A stretch of 18,131 nt of DNA from CBCXVS01 sp965178525. Lineage in GTDB: Bacteria > Tectomicrobia > Entotheonellia > Entotheonellales > Entotheonellaceae. Under the pieces are notes generated by a model. It had not been told where the DNA came from and did not search any database. It saw only the letters and a list, made by a program, of their open reading frames with translations. A program made the position numbers and the translations under genes. The DNA is taken from assembly GCA_965178525.1 (NCBI GenBank), contig CBCXVS010000151.1, positions 1 to 18,131 of the forward strand, in the 5' to 3' direction. Positions 1 to 7,676 of this stretch are shown here, one piece after another (the stretch's first letter is position 1; each line of letters begins with the position of its first letter).

Positions 1-190
1 CATGTAAATGGACTTTTGAATTGGGCTGACCTGTTGATCTACTTAACCCTCCGCCTATTCTGCCAGGGGAACTTCGGTCTAATGTATTTATAGAAGTGAT
101 ATAAGATATAGCTGTTACACTTCCCATGGTGATATCAAGTAATACCATAGTTGGAAGTAGAAATTTATTTCTTAGACTGAGTTTCATCAT
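1..190 (-). pseudogene. 5' fragment of a methyl-accepting chemotaxis protein, truncated
   Basis: On the minus strand an ATG-ATG start at 190 is preceded by a purine-rich GAAGAAGAG. It encodes MMKLSLRNKFLLPTMVLL followed by a hydrophobic stretch through ...SVTAISYITSINT. This resembles the cytoplasmic lead and first membrane helix of many bacterial chemoreceptors. After about 36 codons (position 82) the receptor sequence ends at the terminal repeat. The frame stays open through the repeat to the window edge, but those residues (RSSPGRIGGG...) are not receptor-like. The sensor, HAMP and signalling parts are missing here. The assignment rests on the short N-terminal pattern only, so the family call is moderate; the truncation follows directly from the repeat boundary. 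Confidence 0.55.
5..81. repeat. Left copy of a 77-bp terminal inverted repeat
   Basis: These 77 bases match the reverse complement of 18055-18131 at 75 positions; the mismatches are at the base after TTGGGCT and in CGGTCT versus CGGGCT. Similarity stops abruptly at 81/82, where the sequence becomes the 5' part of a chemoreceptor gene read on the minus strand. An abrupt edge shared by two unrelated genes is what the end of a multi-copy mobile element looks like (inference). No transposase is visible because the rest of the element would lie outside the window. Confidence 0.85.
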
Positions 191-586
191 CTCTTCTTCA
201 TCTCCGCTGGTAGCAACATGTTGATGCGCCTTCTTTTTCGCCTCAAGATTTATCGGATTAATGATGCAAAACCCTAACATCACGGTTGGCGCGTTGTGTC
301 TCGCTTGTCTCGCACCGTTCTTGTTGCTGGAAACTAAGTCGCTTCCGGCACCTTCTCCCGGCACGGTGTGAGCATGCTCCTCATCTGCTCAAGGCGCATC
401 ACCGATCGCGAAAGGATCCGGTAGAAATCTTGCAAAAAACGAGTCGTGGGAAATCCTATTACCTCGTCGCCCTCACTCCCGTGTCACCGGGATGAGACAG
501 GAGCGAAAAGGCGAAAATGCCGTAGACTTCCCACATGAGAAACCGGCTGCTGACAGCATTTTGGGAATGGCTGTCAGGCTTTTGAC
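191..586. other. 396-bp stretch without a convincing gene
   Basis: The left part (to about 270) is AT-rich and would carry the promoter and leader of the minus-strand receptor fragment. A plus-strand frame at 286-495 encodes a Cys/His/Arg-rich peptide that resembles no family I know. A minus-strand frame of about 45 codons, ending in ...LEQMRSMLTPCREKVPEAT, could be the tail of a lost gene but has no recognisable domain. The right end holds a hairpin (550-577) and a TTGACA hexamer at 582-587 with no matching -10 box at normal spacing. Confidence 0.5.
550..577. terminator. Hairpin upstream of the chemotaxis cluster
   Basis: CTGACAGC at 550-557 and GCTGTCAG at 570-577 form a perfect 8-bp inverted repeat around a 12-base loop, followed by GCTTTTG. 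The short T run is too weak for a confident intrinsic terminator. It could equally be an operator for a dimeric regulator in front of the cluster. Confidence 0.35.
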
Positions 587-1051
587 ATGGCCGTTGCCAA
601 AACCGAGTGCAACCCGGCTTCCCCGTGGTGTGGAGAGGTCGTAGAACTGCACGAAAGGAAAGGAGAACTGACGATAGCTGTCATTCTCATCATCGACGAT
701 TCAGCGTTTCAGCACAAGCGCATCCGCGAGGCTGTCAACGCCGTAGGCTATGCGACCTTGGAGGCGGCCAATGGGGCCGAGGGTCTGGAGGTAGCCAAGG
801 CCCACGACCTCGACTGTATTCTGACGGACCTCCTGATGCCGGTCATGGACGGCATCGAAGTGCTCGAAAACCTCCGCGATCGCGGGTCGCAGGTGCCCGT
901 CATCGTGATCACTGCGGATATTCAGGACAGTACGGCTGAGCAGTGTTGCCCGCTGGGGGCCAAGGCGATTCTCAACAAGCCGCCGGAGCCCGACGAGCTG
1001 TGCAACGTGCTGCATGACGTGCTGGGCCTGAACCAGGGAGCGACTTTATGA
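587..1051 (+). CDS. CheY-like single-domain response regulator
   Basis: A receiver domain fills residues ~31-150: acidic pair DD at 37-38, phosphoacceptor D81 in TDLLMPVMDG, T109 in VITAD and K131 in LNKPPEP, so all key residues are present. It would accept phosphate from CheA in the cytoplasm. ATG 587 is the only standard start, but it adds about 30 residues (MAVAKTECNPASPWC...) unlike the family and has no ribosome binding site. A strong AAAGGAG lies at 659-665 and is followed at 674 by ATA GCT GTC ATT CTC ATC ATC GAC GAT. The natural start was probably that codon, now ATA instead of ATG; CTG 668 is a less likely alternative. The stop overlaps the next gene as ATGA, showing coupling to cheC. 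The 3' third is duplicated at 1606-1751. Confidence 0.85.
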   Translation: MAVAKTECNPASPWCGEVVELHERKGELTIAVILIIDDSAFQHKRIREAVNAVGYATLEAANGAEGLEVAKAHDLDCILTDLLMPVMDGIEVLENLRDRGSQVPVIVITADIQDSTAEQCCPLGAKAILNKPPEPDELCNVLHDVLGLNQGATL

Positions 1052-1608
1052 GTATGACGTTGGACCAGCGCGATGCCCTGCAGGAAGTGATCAACATTGG
1101 CGCTGGGCGGGCGATCTAGGAGTTGAACAAATTGATCCGGACCCATATTGCCGTGCAAATTCCGTCTGTCGCGGTTTTGGCGCCGCAGGAGATACCTGAG
1201 ACCTTACAACGACTCAGCACGATGCCGTTGACTACCGTGTGGCTCGAGTTCACCGGCATGTATAGCGGCAACGTCGTCTTGGCATTTCCGCCCGAGGGTA
1301 CGTCGACACTCGTGGCCGCACTGACGAATAAGACGCCGGAAACGCTGGACTTCGATGCGGTCAGAGCCGCCACGTTGAGCGAAATGGGCAACGTAGTCCT
1401 CAGCCGCATGATCGAGGCGATGGGCAATATGTCGAGACAACGGCTGACGTTCTCCCTGCCTGCTTACGTGGAAGATACGGTGGAGAACCTGCTGGCGCTC
1501 AGCGGGGCCCGTTCGGACGTCGGCATCATTTTCGGAAAAACCGGTTTCACCATCGCATCGTTGCAAATAGAAGGATGTCTCCTGCTGCTTTCCCCCTTGA
1601 GCGCATGA
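1048..1608 (+). pseudogene. cheC: Degenerate cheC copy with internal stop
   Basis: ATG 1048 overlaps the regulator stop. The frame reads MSMTLDQRDALQEVINIGAGRAI and then hits TAG at 1117-1119 (codon 24), where the downstream copy has CGG (Arg). The remaining frame to 1608 is open and closely similar to the intact cheC at 1748: IPSV.VL.PQE, LEF.G..SG, ATLSEMGN and GKTGFTIASLQIEGC. The C-terminal ~18 residues are replaced by a short tail (SPLSA) because the tandem-duplication junction falls here. The first D-x3-E-x2-N helix precedes the stop, so neither half alone has both phosphatase motifs. Translation restarting at TTG 1123 is possible but I see no good ribosome binding site. Confidence 0.85.
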
Positions 1609-1751
1609 CCACTGGGGATATTCAGGACGGCACGGCTGAGCAGTGCTTTGCGCTGGGGGCCAAGGCGATTCTCAACAAGCCGCCGGAACAGGAAGCGCCG
1701 TGCAACGCGATTCATGACGCGTTCGGTCTGAACCAGGGAGCGGCCCTATGA
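1606..1751 (+). pseudogene. Duplicated 3' scrap of the response regulator
   Basis: This reads TTGDIQDGTAEQCFALGAKAILNKPPEQEAPCNAIHDAFGLNQGAAL, matching the last ~47 residues of the regulator at 587-1051 (TADIQDSTAEQCCPLGAKAILNKPPE...). It retains the conserved Lys but lacks the acidic pair and phosphoacceptor Asp. It ends with the same ATGA overlap into the next cheC. It is the left part of the second copy of the 700-bp tandem duplication and cannot make a working receiver. Confidence 0.85.
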
Positions 1752-2347
1752 GTATGACAGTGGACCAGCAGGATGCCCTGCAGGAAGTGATCAACATTGG
1801 CGCTGGGCGGGCGGTCCGGGAGTTGAACAAGTTGCTCCGGACCCATATTTCCATGCATATCCCGTCTGTCGAGATTTTGTCGCCACAGGAGATGCCTCAA
1901 ACCTTACAGCCATTAAGCACGGCGCAACTGACCACGGTGCGGCTCGAGTTTAACGGCACGTTTGACGGCAGCGCCGTGCTGCTATTTCCGTCTGGGGCTG
2001 CGTCAAAGCTCGTGACGGTACTGACGGATGAGGAGCCCGGAACGCCGGACTTTGAGGCGGTCAGAGCCGGCACACTGAGCGAGGTGGGCAATATCGCCAT
2101 GAATGGCGTGCTGGGTTCGATGTGCAACGTGCTGAAGCAGCGGCTGACTTTCTCTCCTCCTGTGTACACGGAAGACACCATGGAGAACCTGCCGGTTCTC
2201 AGCGATCCACCTTCAGGCTCAGGCATCGTTTTCGGCAAGACCAGTTTCACCATTGCGTCCCTGCAGATTGAAGGATGCATCCTGCTGCTTTTCGGCATGG
2301 GTTTGATCGATACGTTGCTAACTTCGATTGACGCCATCAATGCCTAA
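1748..2347 (+). CDS. cheC: CheC-family chemotaxis phosphatase
   Basis: This 199-residue protein has the CheC layout. An N-terminal active-site helix DALQEVINIGAG contains D9-x3-E13-x2-N16. A second, pseudo-symmetric helix TLSEVGNIAMNG supplies E112 and N115 but lacks the leading Asp/Ser of the motif. CheC proteins remove phosphate from CheY-P in the cytoplasm, often with CheD, which is absent here. The start is ATG 1748, coupled by ATGA to the regulator scrap; AGGGAG lies at 1735-1740. It is the intact member of a tandem pair and may be the only working CheC here. A weakened second site could mean lower activity or only one functional centre (inference). Confidence 0.85.
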   Translation: MSMTVDQQDALQEVINIGAGRAVRELNKLLRTHISMHIPSVEILSPQEMPQTLQPLSTAQLTTVRLEFNGTFDGSAVLLFPSGAASKLVTVLTDEEPGTPDFEAVRAGTLSEVGNIAMNGVLGSMCNVLKQRLTFSPPVYTEDTMENLPVLSDPPSGSGIVFGKTSFTIASLQIEGCILLLFGMGLIDTLLTSIDAINA

Positions 2348-2417
2348 ATGCGAGGCGGACCACGGGCCAGGATTTCCCGGAACCGGGTAGGCCACGGGCG
2401 TATGAGGGAGATGAGCA

Positions 2418-3548
2418 ATGCGTGACATGGATGACGTCATCAAGGAATTTCTCGTCGAGAGCTACGAGAATCTCGACCAGCTCGAACGCGATCTGGTGGA
2501 GCTGGAGCAAGATCCCACCGCACGGCAGACTCTGACAAGCGTTTTTCGTACCGTTCATACCATCAAGGGCACCTGTAGCTTTCTCGCCTTCACCCGGCTA
2601 GAGACGCTCACCCATACCGGCGAAAATCTCCTGAGTCGTCTACGCGACGGGCACCTCATGCTCACGCCTGAAATCGCCACGGCATTGCTGGCCATGGTCG
2701 ATGGCATCCGTCAGAGCCTGGCCACCGTCGAAACCACCGGCCACGAGGGCGACGGCGACGACGCAGAGCTGATCGCCACCCTGAGGCACTTGCAGGAAGG
2801 GCTACCTGTCACAGAACCTGCCGCGAGCCCTGGGGCCGTACCGCCTCCGGAAGACGGCATGGCGGCAGGAGATGAACCTGAAGACGAACCGGTGCGTATT
2901 GGCGAATTGCTCATCAAAAGCGGCCAGGCCAGTGCGGAGCAAGTCGCGGGCGCCCTGCAACAACAGCAACAAGGTGATCCGCGGCAACTTGGGGAGATTC
3001 TGGTTGCCGAACACGACGTCGAGCCGGCGACGATCCGCAATATGCTCGAGGCGCAGCAGCAGACGCAGACCACGTCCGTGTCGGACAGCACCATCCGAGT
3101 GGATGTCGCCCAGCTCGACACCTTGATGAATTTGGTCGGTGAGCTCGTCTTGAACCGCAATCAGCTCCTGCAGTACGCCGTGGGCCAAGAGGACGCGGGT
3201 TTTGTCAACACCTGCCAGCGACTCGACCTGATCACCACCGAGTTGCAAGAGAGTGTCATGAAGACCCGGATGCAGCCATCGGCAACGTCTGGAGCAAGTT
3301 CCCCCGGCTCGTGCGCGACTTGGCCCAATCCTGCGGCAAGCAGGTCCACATCGAGATGGATGGCAATGAAACCGAACTCGACAAGGCCCTCATCGAAGCG
3401 ATCAAGGAGCCCCTCACGCACGCGGTGCGCAATGCCGTCGCCCATGGCATCGAGACCCCGGACGTGCGGCGCGCTGGCGATAAACCGGCGCAAGGCTCCC
3501 TCTTCCTGCGGGCCTTTCATGAGGGCGGGCAAGTCAACATCGAAGTGA
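2418..3548 (+). CDS. cheA: CheA histidine kinase, N-terminal part (frameshifted)
   Basis: ATG 2418 follows GGGAG at 2406. Residues 1-105 form a P1 phosphotransfer domain with phosphorylated His47 in TVHTIKGTCSF. After an acidic linker, residues ~157-215 (IGELLIKSGQ...LGEILV...) look like the N-terminal domain of type II secretion ATPases, sometimes found in CheA. Residues ~222-285 start the dimerisation helix (LDTLMNLVGELVLNRNQLL). At MKTRMQP (codon 287, position 3277/3278) one base is missing: CAGCCATCGGC would need to be CAG CCN ATC GGC to give the expected IGNVWSKFPRLVRDLA. Downstream of this point the frame encodes a Ser/Pro/Arg-rich tail ending at 3548, which is not native. No typical CheY-binding P2 domain is evident. 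Confidence 0.85.
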   Translation: MRDMDDVIKEFLVESYENLDQLERDLVELEQDPTARQTLTSVFRTVHTIKGTCSFLAFTRLETLTHTGENLLSRLRDGHLMLTPEIATALLAMVDGIRQSLATVETTGHEGDGDDAELIATLRHLQEGLPVTEPAASPGAVPPPEDGMAAGDEPEDEPVRIGELLIKSGQASAEQVAGALQQQQQGDPRQLGEILVAEHDVEPATIRNMLEAQQQTQTTSVSDSTIRVDVAQLDTLMNLVGELVLNRNQLLQYAVGQEDAGFVNTCQRLDLITTELQESVMKTRMQPSATSGASSPGSCATWPNPAASRSTSRWMAMKPNSTRPSSKRSRSPSRTRCAMPSPMASRPRTCGALAINRRKAPSSCGPFMRAGKSTSK

Positions 3549-4777
3549 CGGATGACGGAGCCGGCATCGATCCCGTCCGCATCAAGCAGGTGGCCCTGCA
3601 ACGTGAGCGGGTGACGCCGGAGCGGGCCATGCGCATGAGTGAGCGGGAGCTGCTGCAGCTGATTTTCCAGCCCGGCTTTTCGACGGCCGCGCAGGTGACC
3701 ACCGTGTCCGGGCGCGGTGTGGGCATGGATGTAGTCAAAACCAACGTCGAGAAAATCGGCGGTTCGGTCGACATCCAGAGCCAGGTGGGGCAGGGGACGA
3801 CCCTGAGAATCAAAATTCCCCTGACTCTCGCGATCATCCCGGCCCTCGTCATCAGCAGCGGTGGTGAATGTTTCGCGATACCGCAGGTCAGTTTGTTGGA
3901 ACTGGTCCGCCTGGAAGGAGAGCAGACTCACAAGAATATTGAGATGATCCACGGCACCCCCGTGTATCGCTTGCGCGGCCTGCTATTGCCGCTGGTCTAC
4001 CTGAACCATGAGTTGCAGCTTGCAACCGGTGCGGACAGGGAGACGGTACATATTGTGGTGCTGCAAGCTGATGAGCGACACTTTGGCTTGGTGGTGGACG
4101 ACATTATCGATACCGAAGAGATCGTCGTCAAACCCTTAGGCAAGCAGTTGAAGAGCATCTCTGTGTTTGCCGGGGCCACGATTATGGGGGATGGCAAGGT
4201 GGCCTTGATCTTGGATGTGCTGGGTCTGGCGCAACGCGCCAGCGTGATCTCGGAGGTGCAGGGCCGCATGTTAGCGGATCAGGTGACGCAGTCCGAAGAA
4301 CGCCCGGACGGTCGCCAGACCTTAATGCTCTTTCAGGGTACCGGCGATGGACGGATGGCCATCCCGCTGGCCATGGTGGCGCGCCTCGAAGACGTGCCGC
4401 GCACGGCTGCGGAGCGGGTGGGTGACCAGGAGGTCATGCAGTATCGGGGCCAGATTCTGCCCCTGATCCATCTCGCCGATATCCTCCCTGAACGCCGCCA
4501 GCAGCTGCGCCATGCGGAGACGAGCGCGCCAGATGAGGACCGCATGCACGTGGTGGTCTGTACCCATCAGGGACAAAGCGTAGGGCTGGTGGTCGAGCGC
4601 ATCCTCGATATCATCGAAAATGCGTCGGCTATTCAAGGCCGCGCCAGCCGGCAGGGCGTGCGAGGGACTGTCGTCATCCAGGATCGCGTCACCGAGTTGC
4701 TCGATGTCGAGGCGATCATCCGCACGGCTGCCCCGACTTTTTTCACACCGCCAGTTGCCACTGTAGGGGAGGCATAA
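3311..4777 (+). CDS. cheA: CheA histidine kinase, C-terminal part (frameshifted)
   Basis: This continues CheA in the shifted frame; genuine coding starts at 3278 (IGNVWSKFPRLVRDLAQSCGKQ), and ATG 3311 is only the first internal start. The ATP-binding domain shows the N box HAVRNAVAHGIETP (Ala where Asp is usual), G1 DDGAGID, F box LIFQPGFSTA and G2 GRGVGMDVVK. A first CheW-like domain follows (SSGGECFAIPQ...GDGKVALILDVLGL), then a second one (about 4300-4750: RQTLMLFQGTG...AIPLAMVARLE...VTELLDVEAIIR). Two tandem CheW domains are uncommon and may allow extra array contacts. With one base restored the gene would span 2418-4777 and encode 786 residues. As read, kinase and His domains are on separate polypeptides, although trans-phosphorylation between fragments is conceivable. 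Confidence 0.85.
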   Translation: MRDLAQSCGKQVHIEMDGNETELDKALIEAIKEPLTHAVRNAVAHGIETPDVRRAGDKPAQGSLFLRAFHEGGQVNIEVTDDGAGIDPVRIKQVALQRERVTPERAMRMSERELLQLIFQPGFSTAAQVTTVSGRGVGMDVVKTNVEKIGGSVDIQSQVGQGTTLRIKIPLTLAIIPALVISSGGECFAIPQVSLLELVRLEGEQTHKNIEMIHGTPVYRLRGLLLPLVYLNHELQLATGADRETVHIVVLQADERHFGLVVDDIIDTEEIVVKPLGKQLKSISVFAGATIMGDGKVALILDVLGLAQRASVISEVQGRMLADQVTQSEERPDGRQTLMLFQGTGDGRMAIPLAMVARLEDVPRTAAERVGDQEVMQYRGQILPLIHLADILPERRQQLRHAETSAPDEDRMHVVVCTHQGQSVGLVVERILDIIENASAIQGRASRQGVRGTVVIQDRVTELLDVEAIIRTAAPTFFTPPVATVGEA

Positions 4778-4780
4778 CCC

Positions 4781-5224
4781 GTGGCTGAAGCCCTGCAGTT
4801 CAGTACCTTTTTTCTCGGTGATCTCTTCCTCGGTGTGAGGGTGGAACAGGTGCAGGAAGTCCTGCGCTCCCAGGAGATGACCTGCGTGCCGCTGGCGCCC
4901 CCGGTGGTCAGCGGGTTGATTAACCTGCGCGGCCAGGTCGTGATCGCGCTCGATCTGCGGCACCGCCTGGCTCTGCCCGAGCGCCCCGCCGAGCAGCGGC
5001 CGATGAATGTTGTGATGCGTGCCGACGACGGTGCGGTGAGTTTGCTGGTCGATACCATCGGGGATGTTCTGGAAGTTGAGGAAGATGCCTTCGAGCCCCT
5101 GCCCGAGACCCTCACCGGGGTGGTCCGTGAGTTGCTCCAGGGGGTCTATAAACTTCAAGACCGCCTGCTGCTGATTCTGGATACCGACAGGGCGCTGGAG
5201 GTGCCCGCAGGCGCACCGACCTAA
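4781..5224 (+). CDS. cheW: CheW adaptor
   Basis: This 147-residue protein consists of one CheW domain: FSTFFLGDLFLGVRVEQVQEVL, INLRGQVVIALDLRHRLAL, VSLLVDTIGDVLEVEEDAFEPLP and VYKLQDRLLLILDTDRAL. It would couple the receptors to CheA at the inner face of the membrane. The start is GTG 4781, three bases after the cheA stop, with GGGGAGG at 4767-4773, so cheA and cheW are cotranscribed. Its last ~44 codons have a degenerate copy downstream of mcp1 (7684-7814). Confidence 0.92.
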   Translation: MAEALQFSTFFLGDLFLGVRVEQVQEVLRSQEMTCVPLAPPVVSGLINLRGQVVIALDLRHRLALPERPAEQRPMNVVMRADDGAVSLLVDTIGDVLEVEEDAFEPLPETLTGVVRELLQGVYKLQDRLLLILDTDRALEVPAGAPT

Positions 5225-5333
5225 GCAAAGGGCTCCGCGGAGCGCGCGAAGGGACGCGAAGTGAACGGATACGTCTTGGTCCTGCGTGATGTTCATGGCC
5301 TTCGCGGATGCCTCGTCATTATTGAAGGAAAGC

Positions 5334-7676
5334 ATGATGGGATGTTTTAGCACCAGGATACCAGGCTTTCGCGGCATGAAACTTCTCACGAAATTACTCG
5401 TTATTTGCCTTGTTTTCGTTGCGCTGATCGGTGCATCCGGAGGCGCGGGACTCGTGTTTATCATAAAGATTCAGCACAAAGTCGAGAGCCTTTCCGAGCA
5501 GGCATCGCCTATGCTCAGCACCACGAGCACGATCGTTGAACAGATGCAAAAAGCCAACATTGCGATACTGGAACTCTTGCGCTCGAAAGATGTACAAGCC
5601 ATTCAAGAGCAGGCAAAGATTGTCGACGAATTTGATCGCGCGTTTCAGGAGAAACGGGAACAATTAGCCACGATCATCGCTCGGGGCAACACCCGCCTGG
5701 ATACGGACATCATGGCACAGGCGCATCAGAAGTTTATGATCCAAGCCCGCGCCGTGATTCTGGCCCGACACACCGAAGTGGCGATGCAAGAGGTCAGCCT
5801 GAGCGATTTCAAAAAACATCGTCAGCAACTCGATGCTCATCTCATGGCTTTGATCATCCGGGGTGAGGCAGAAATCAAGGCGATGCACAACCCGGGCAAA
5901 ACGATGTCGCTTTCCGGTGCGGCCGACGAGTTCATGTCGGCAGTGCTCCTTGATGACTATTTCTTAGGGCGGGAGGCATCTGTGCTGCAGCATGATCTCA
6001 TACAGTTGCAGGACATCGTCAGGGCGTACGTCGCGGTCCAGGATACGGGGCAGCTACCTGCCATCGAACAGCAATTCCTGCGCGTAATCGAGCCGGCGCA
6101 GGCAAGACTGGAAAAGTTGCGAAGCCATGTACCCGCCGGCCAGAGCGAACCGCTTGTGCAACAGCTCATGGACGGTTTCAGAATGCTGCAGCATCACGTG
6201 CTGACGCTCGACGGGGTGTTTGACAGCCACCAAACATTTCTCCTGGCACGGGCGAATGTCGAGCATCTGCAAGCACAGCTTGCTTCAACCATCGCCGAGT
6301 ATGAAGCGGCCCTTCATACGATCTTCGACACTGCCATGAGGCTCAATGCACAGGCACGAAAAACCACCCACGATGTCGTCGTACAAGCTCGCCAAGGCAT
6401 CGGCCTCATGGTCATGGTGGGCCTTACGATTGCGCTTCTTATTGCTATTTTCGTACCGCGTTCCATCACCAAGCCGATCCAAAGCGTCGCCACCGTGGCA
6501 GAGGCCGTCGCGACGGGTGATCTGCGCCAAGACATCGCCATCCGCCAGACGAATGAAATCGGGCGGCTGGCGGAGGCGTTTCGGGAACTGATCGCCTATA
6601 TCCAGGGGGTTGCCGTGGCGATGGAATCCCTTGGCCAGGGAGATGTCACGGTCCAGGTAGCCCCGAGGTCGGAGCACGATGTGCTCTCGCAGAATTTCAA
6701 CAAGGCCGTGAACGGGATGTGCGCCGCGATCCGAGCCATCGCGCGCAATGCCGAGGCGCCGGGTGACTCCTCCAAGGAGCTCTCCGCGGTGAGCCAGCAA
6801 ATGGCCAACAACGCCGAAGAAACCGAGGTCCAAGCCCACACCGTGTCGGCAGCCTCCGAGCAAGTCAATCACAACATCGAAACGGTGGCCACCGGCAGCG
6901 AGGAGATGAGCCTGAATATCAAGGAGATCGCCAAGAGTGCCGCCAAGGCGGCGGAGGTTGCAGCGGAGGCGGTGCTGACGGCTGAGGTGACCAACGCGAC
7001 GATTGTGAAACTCGGTGAGAGCAGCGCGGAAATTGGCAACGTCGTCAAGGTCATCACCTCGGTCGCCGAGCAAACGAACCTGCTGGCGCTCAATGCGACC
7101 ATTGAGGCGGCGCGGGCGGGCGAGGCGGGCAAAGGCTTCGCCGTCGTGGCCAACGAGGTGAAGGAGCTGGCCAAGGCCACGGCCAAGGCCACTGAGGACA
7201 TCGGGCGCAAGATCGAGGCAATTCAGTCCGACAGCCAGGGGGCGGTCGAGGCGATTAGTGAGATCAGCATGGTGATCAACCAGATCAACGAGATCCAGGG
7301 CAGTATTGCCAGTGCGATGCAGAAACAGGGGGCCACCACGGGCGAGATCGGTCGCAACGTCATCGAGGCGTCAAAGAGCACCGCGGATATTGTGCAAAGC
7401 ATTGGAGGCGTAGCGCAGGCCGCTCAGAGCACGACGATAGGCGCCGCCAACATGCAGATGGCGGCCGACGAGTTGGCCCATATGGCCTCGGATCTGCAAC
7501 GGCTCGTCAGGCTGTTTATTTATGAGTGCCCTGACGTCTCGGGGCAGAACGAAAACGCTGACAGCGGAGGGCCGGAACAGGGCGGTGGGCTCGCAGACGA
7601 TGACGTGTTCAGTCTAGCGGCCGCCAGCTTCGAGACGGACGAAGAGGTGCGAAGCGAAGACGTTGCCCGCCTCTAA
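5334..7676 (+). CDS. Methyl-accepting chemotaxis protein, receptor 1
   Basis: I chose ATG 5334 because AAGGAAAG lies just before it and the same start context occurs in mcp2; this gives 780 residues. Membrane helix 1 is at ~16-40 (LLTKLLVICLVFVALIGASG). A long, mostly helical periplasmic region of ~310 residues follows, by size and composition perhaps a double four-helix (HBM-type) sensor. Helix 2 is at ~355-375 (LMVMVGLTIALLIAIFVP), then HAMP (KPIQSVATVAEAVATGDL...) and a second HAMP-like stretch. The signalling coiled coil has the conserved tip EQTNLLALNATIEAARAG at ~578. No ligand can be named. From about 6489 to beyond the stop the DNA is nearly identical to mcp2, whereas the sensor halves have diverged. 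Confidence 0.93.
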   Translation: MMGCFSTRIPGFRGMKLLTKLLVICLVFVALIGASGGAGLVFIIKIQHKVESLSEQASPMLSTTSTIVEQMQKANIAILELLRSKDVQAIQEQAKIVDEFDRAFQEKREQLATIIARGNTRLDTDIMAQAHQKFMIQARAVILARHTEVAMQEVSLSDFKKHRQQLDAHLMALIIRGEAEIKAMHNPGKTMSLSGAADEFMSAVLLDDYFLGREASVLQHDLIQLQDIVRAYVAVQDTGQLPAIEQQFLRVIEPAQARLEKLRSHVPAGQSEPLVQQLMDGFRMLQHHVLTLDGVFDSHQTFLLARANVEHLQAQLASTIAEYEAALHTIFDTAMRLNAQARKTTHDVVVQARQGIGLMVMVGLTIALLIAIFVPRSITKPIQSVATVAEAVATGDLRQDIAIRQTNEIGRLAEAFRELIAYIQGVAVAMESLGQGDVTVQVAPRSEHDVLSQNFNKAVNGMCAAIRAIARNAEAPGDSSKELSAVSQQMANNAEETEVQAHTVSAASEQVNHNIETVATGSEEMSLNIKEIAKSAAKAAEVAAEAVLTAEVTNATIVKLGESSAEIGNVVKVITSVAEQTNLLALNATIEAARAGEAGKGFAVVANEVKELAKATAKATEDIGRKIEAIQSDSQGAVEAISEISMVINQINEIQGSIASAMQKQGATTGEIGRNVIEASKSTADIVQSIGGVAQAAQSTTIGAANMQMAADELAHMASDLQRLVRLFIYECPDVSGQNENADSGGPEQGGGLADDDVFSLAAASFETDEEVRSEDVARL

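Larger units (their letters stand above)
906..2291 (+). repeat. Tandem duplication, 700-bp period
   Basis: Copy 1 (about 906-1591) and copy 2 (about 1606-2291) align at a constant 700-base offset: TTCAGGAC at 921 and 1621, the cheC ATG at 1048 and 1748, CCTGCTGCTT at 1581 and 2281. Each copy holds the 3' end of the response regulator plus cheC. The copies have diverged substantially, so the event is not recent. Confidence 0.85.

Noticed and set aside
286..495. Plus-strand 69-codon frame upstream of the cluster
   Set aside because: Cys/His/Arg-rich composition, no recognisable domain and no ribosome binding site; likely chance.
3161..3952. Long minus-strand frame of 263 codons inside cheA
   Set aside because: It is antisense to clear CheA kinase motifs; high GC makes long shadow frames common.
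5231..5242. Palindrome GCTCCGCGGAGC between cheW and mcp1
   Set aside because: There is no loop and no T run; a short GC palindrome is expected at this base composition.
4322..5464. 380-codon minus-strand frame across cheA, cheW and mcp1
   Set aside because: It spans three genuine plus-strand genes and has His/Gln-rich composition typical of an antisense shadow.
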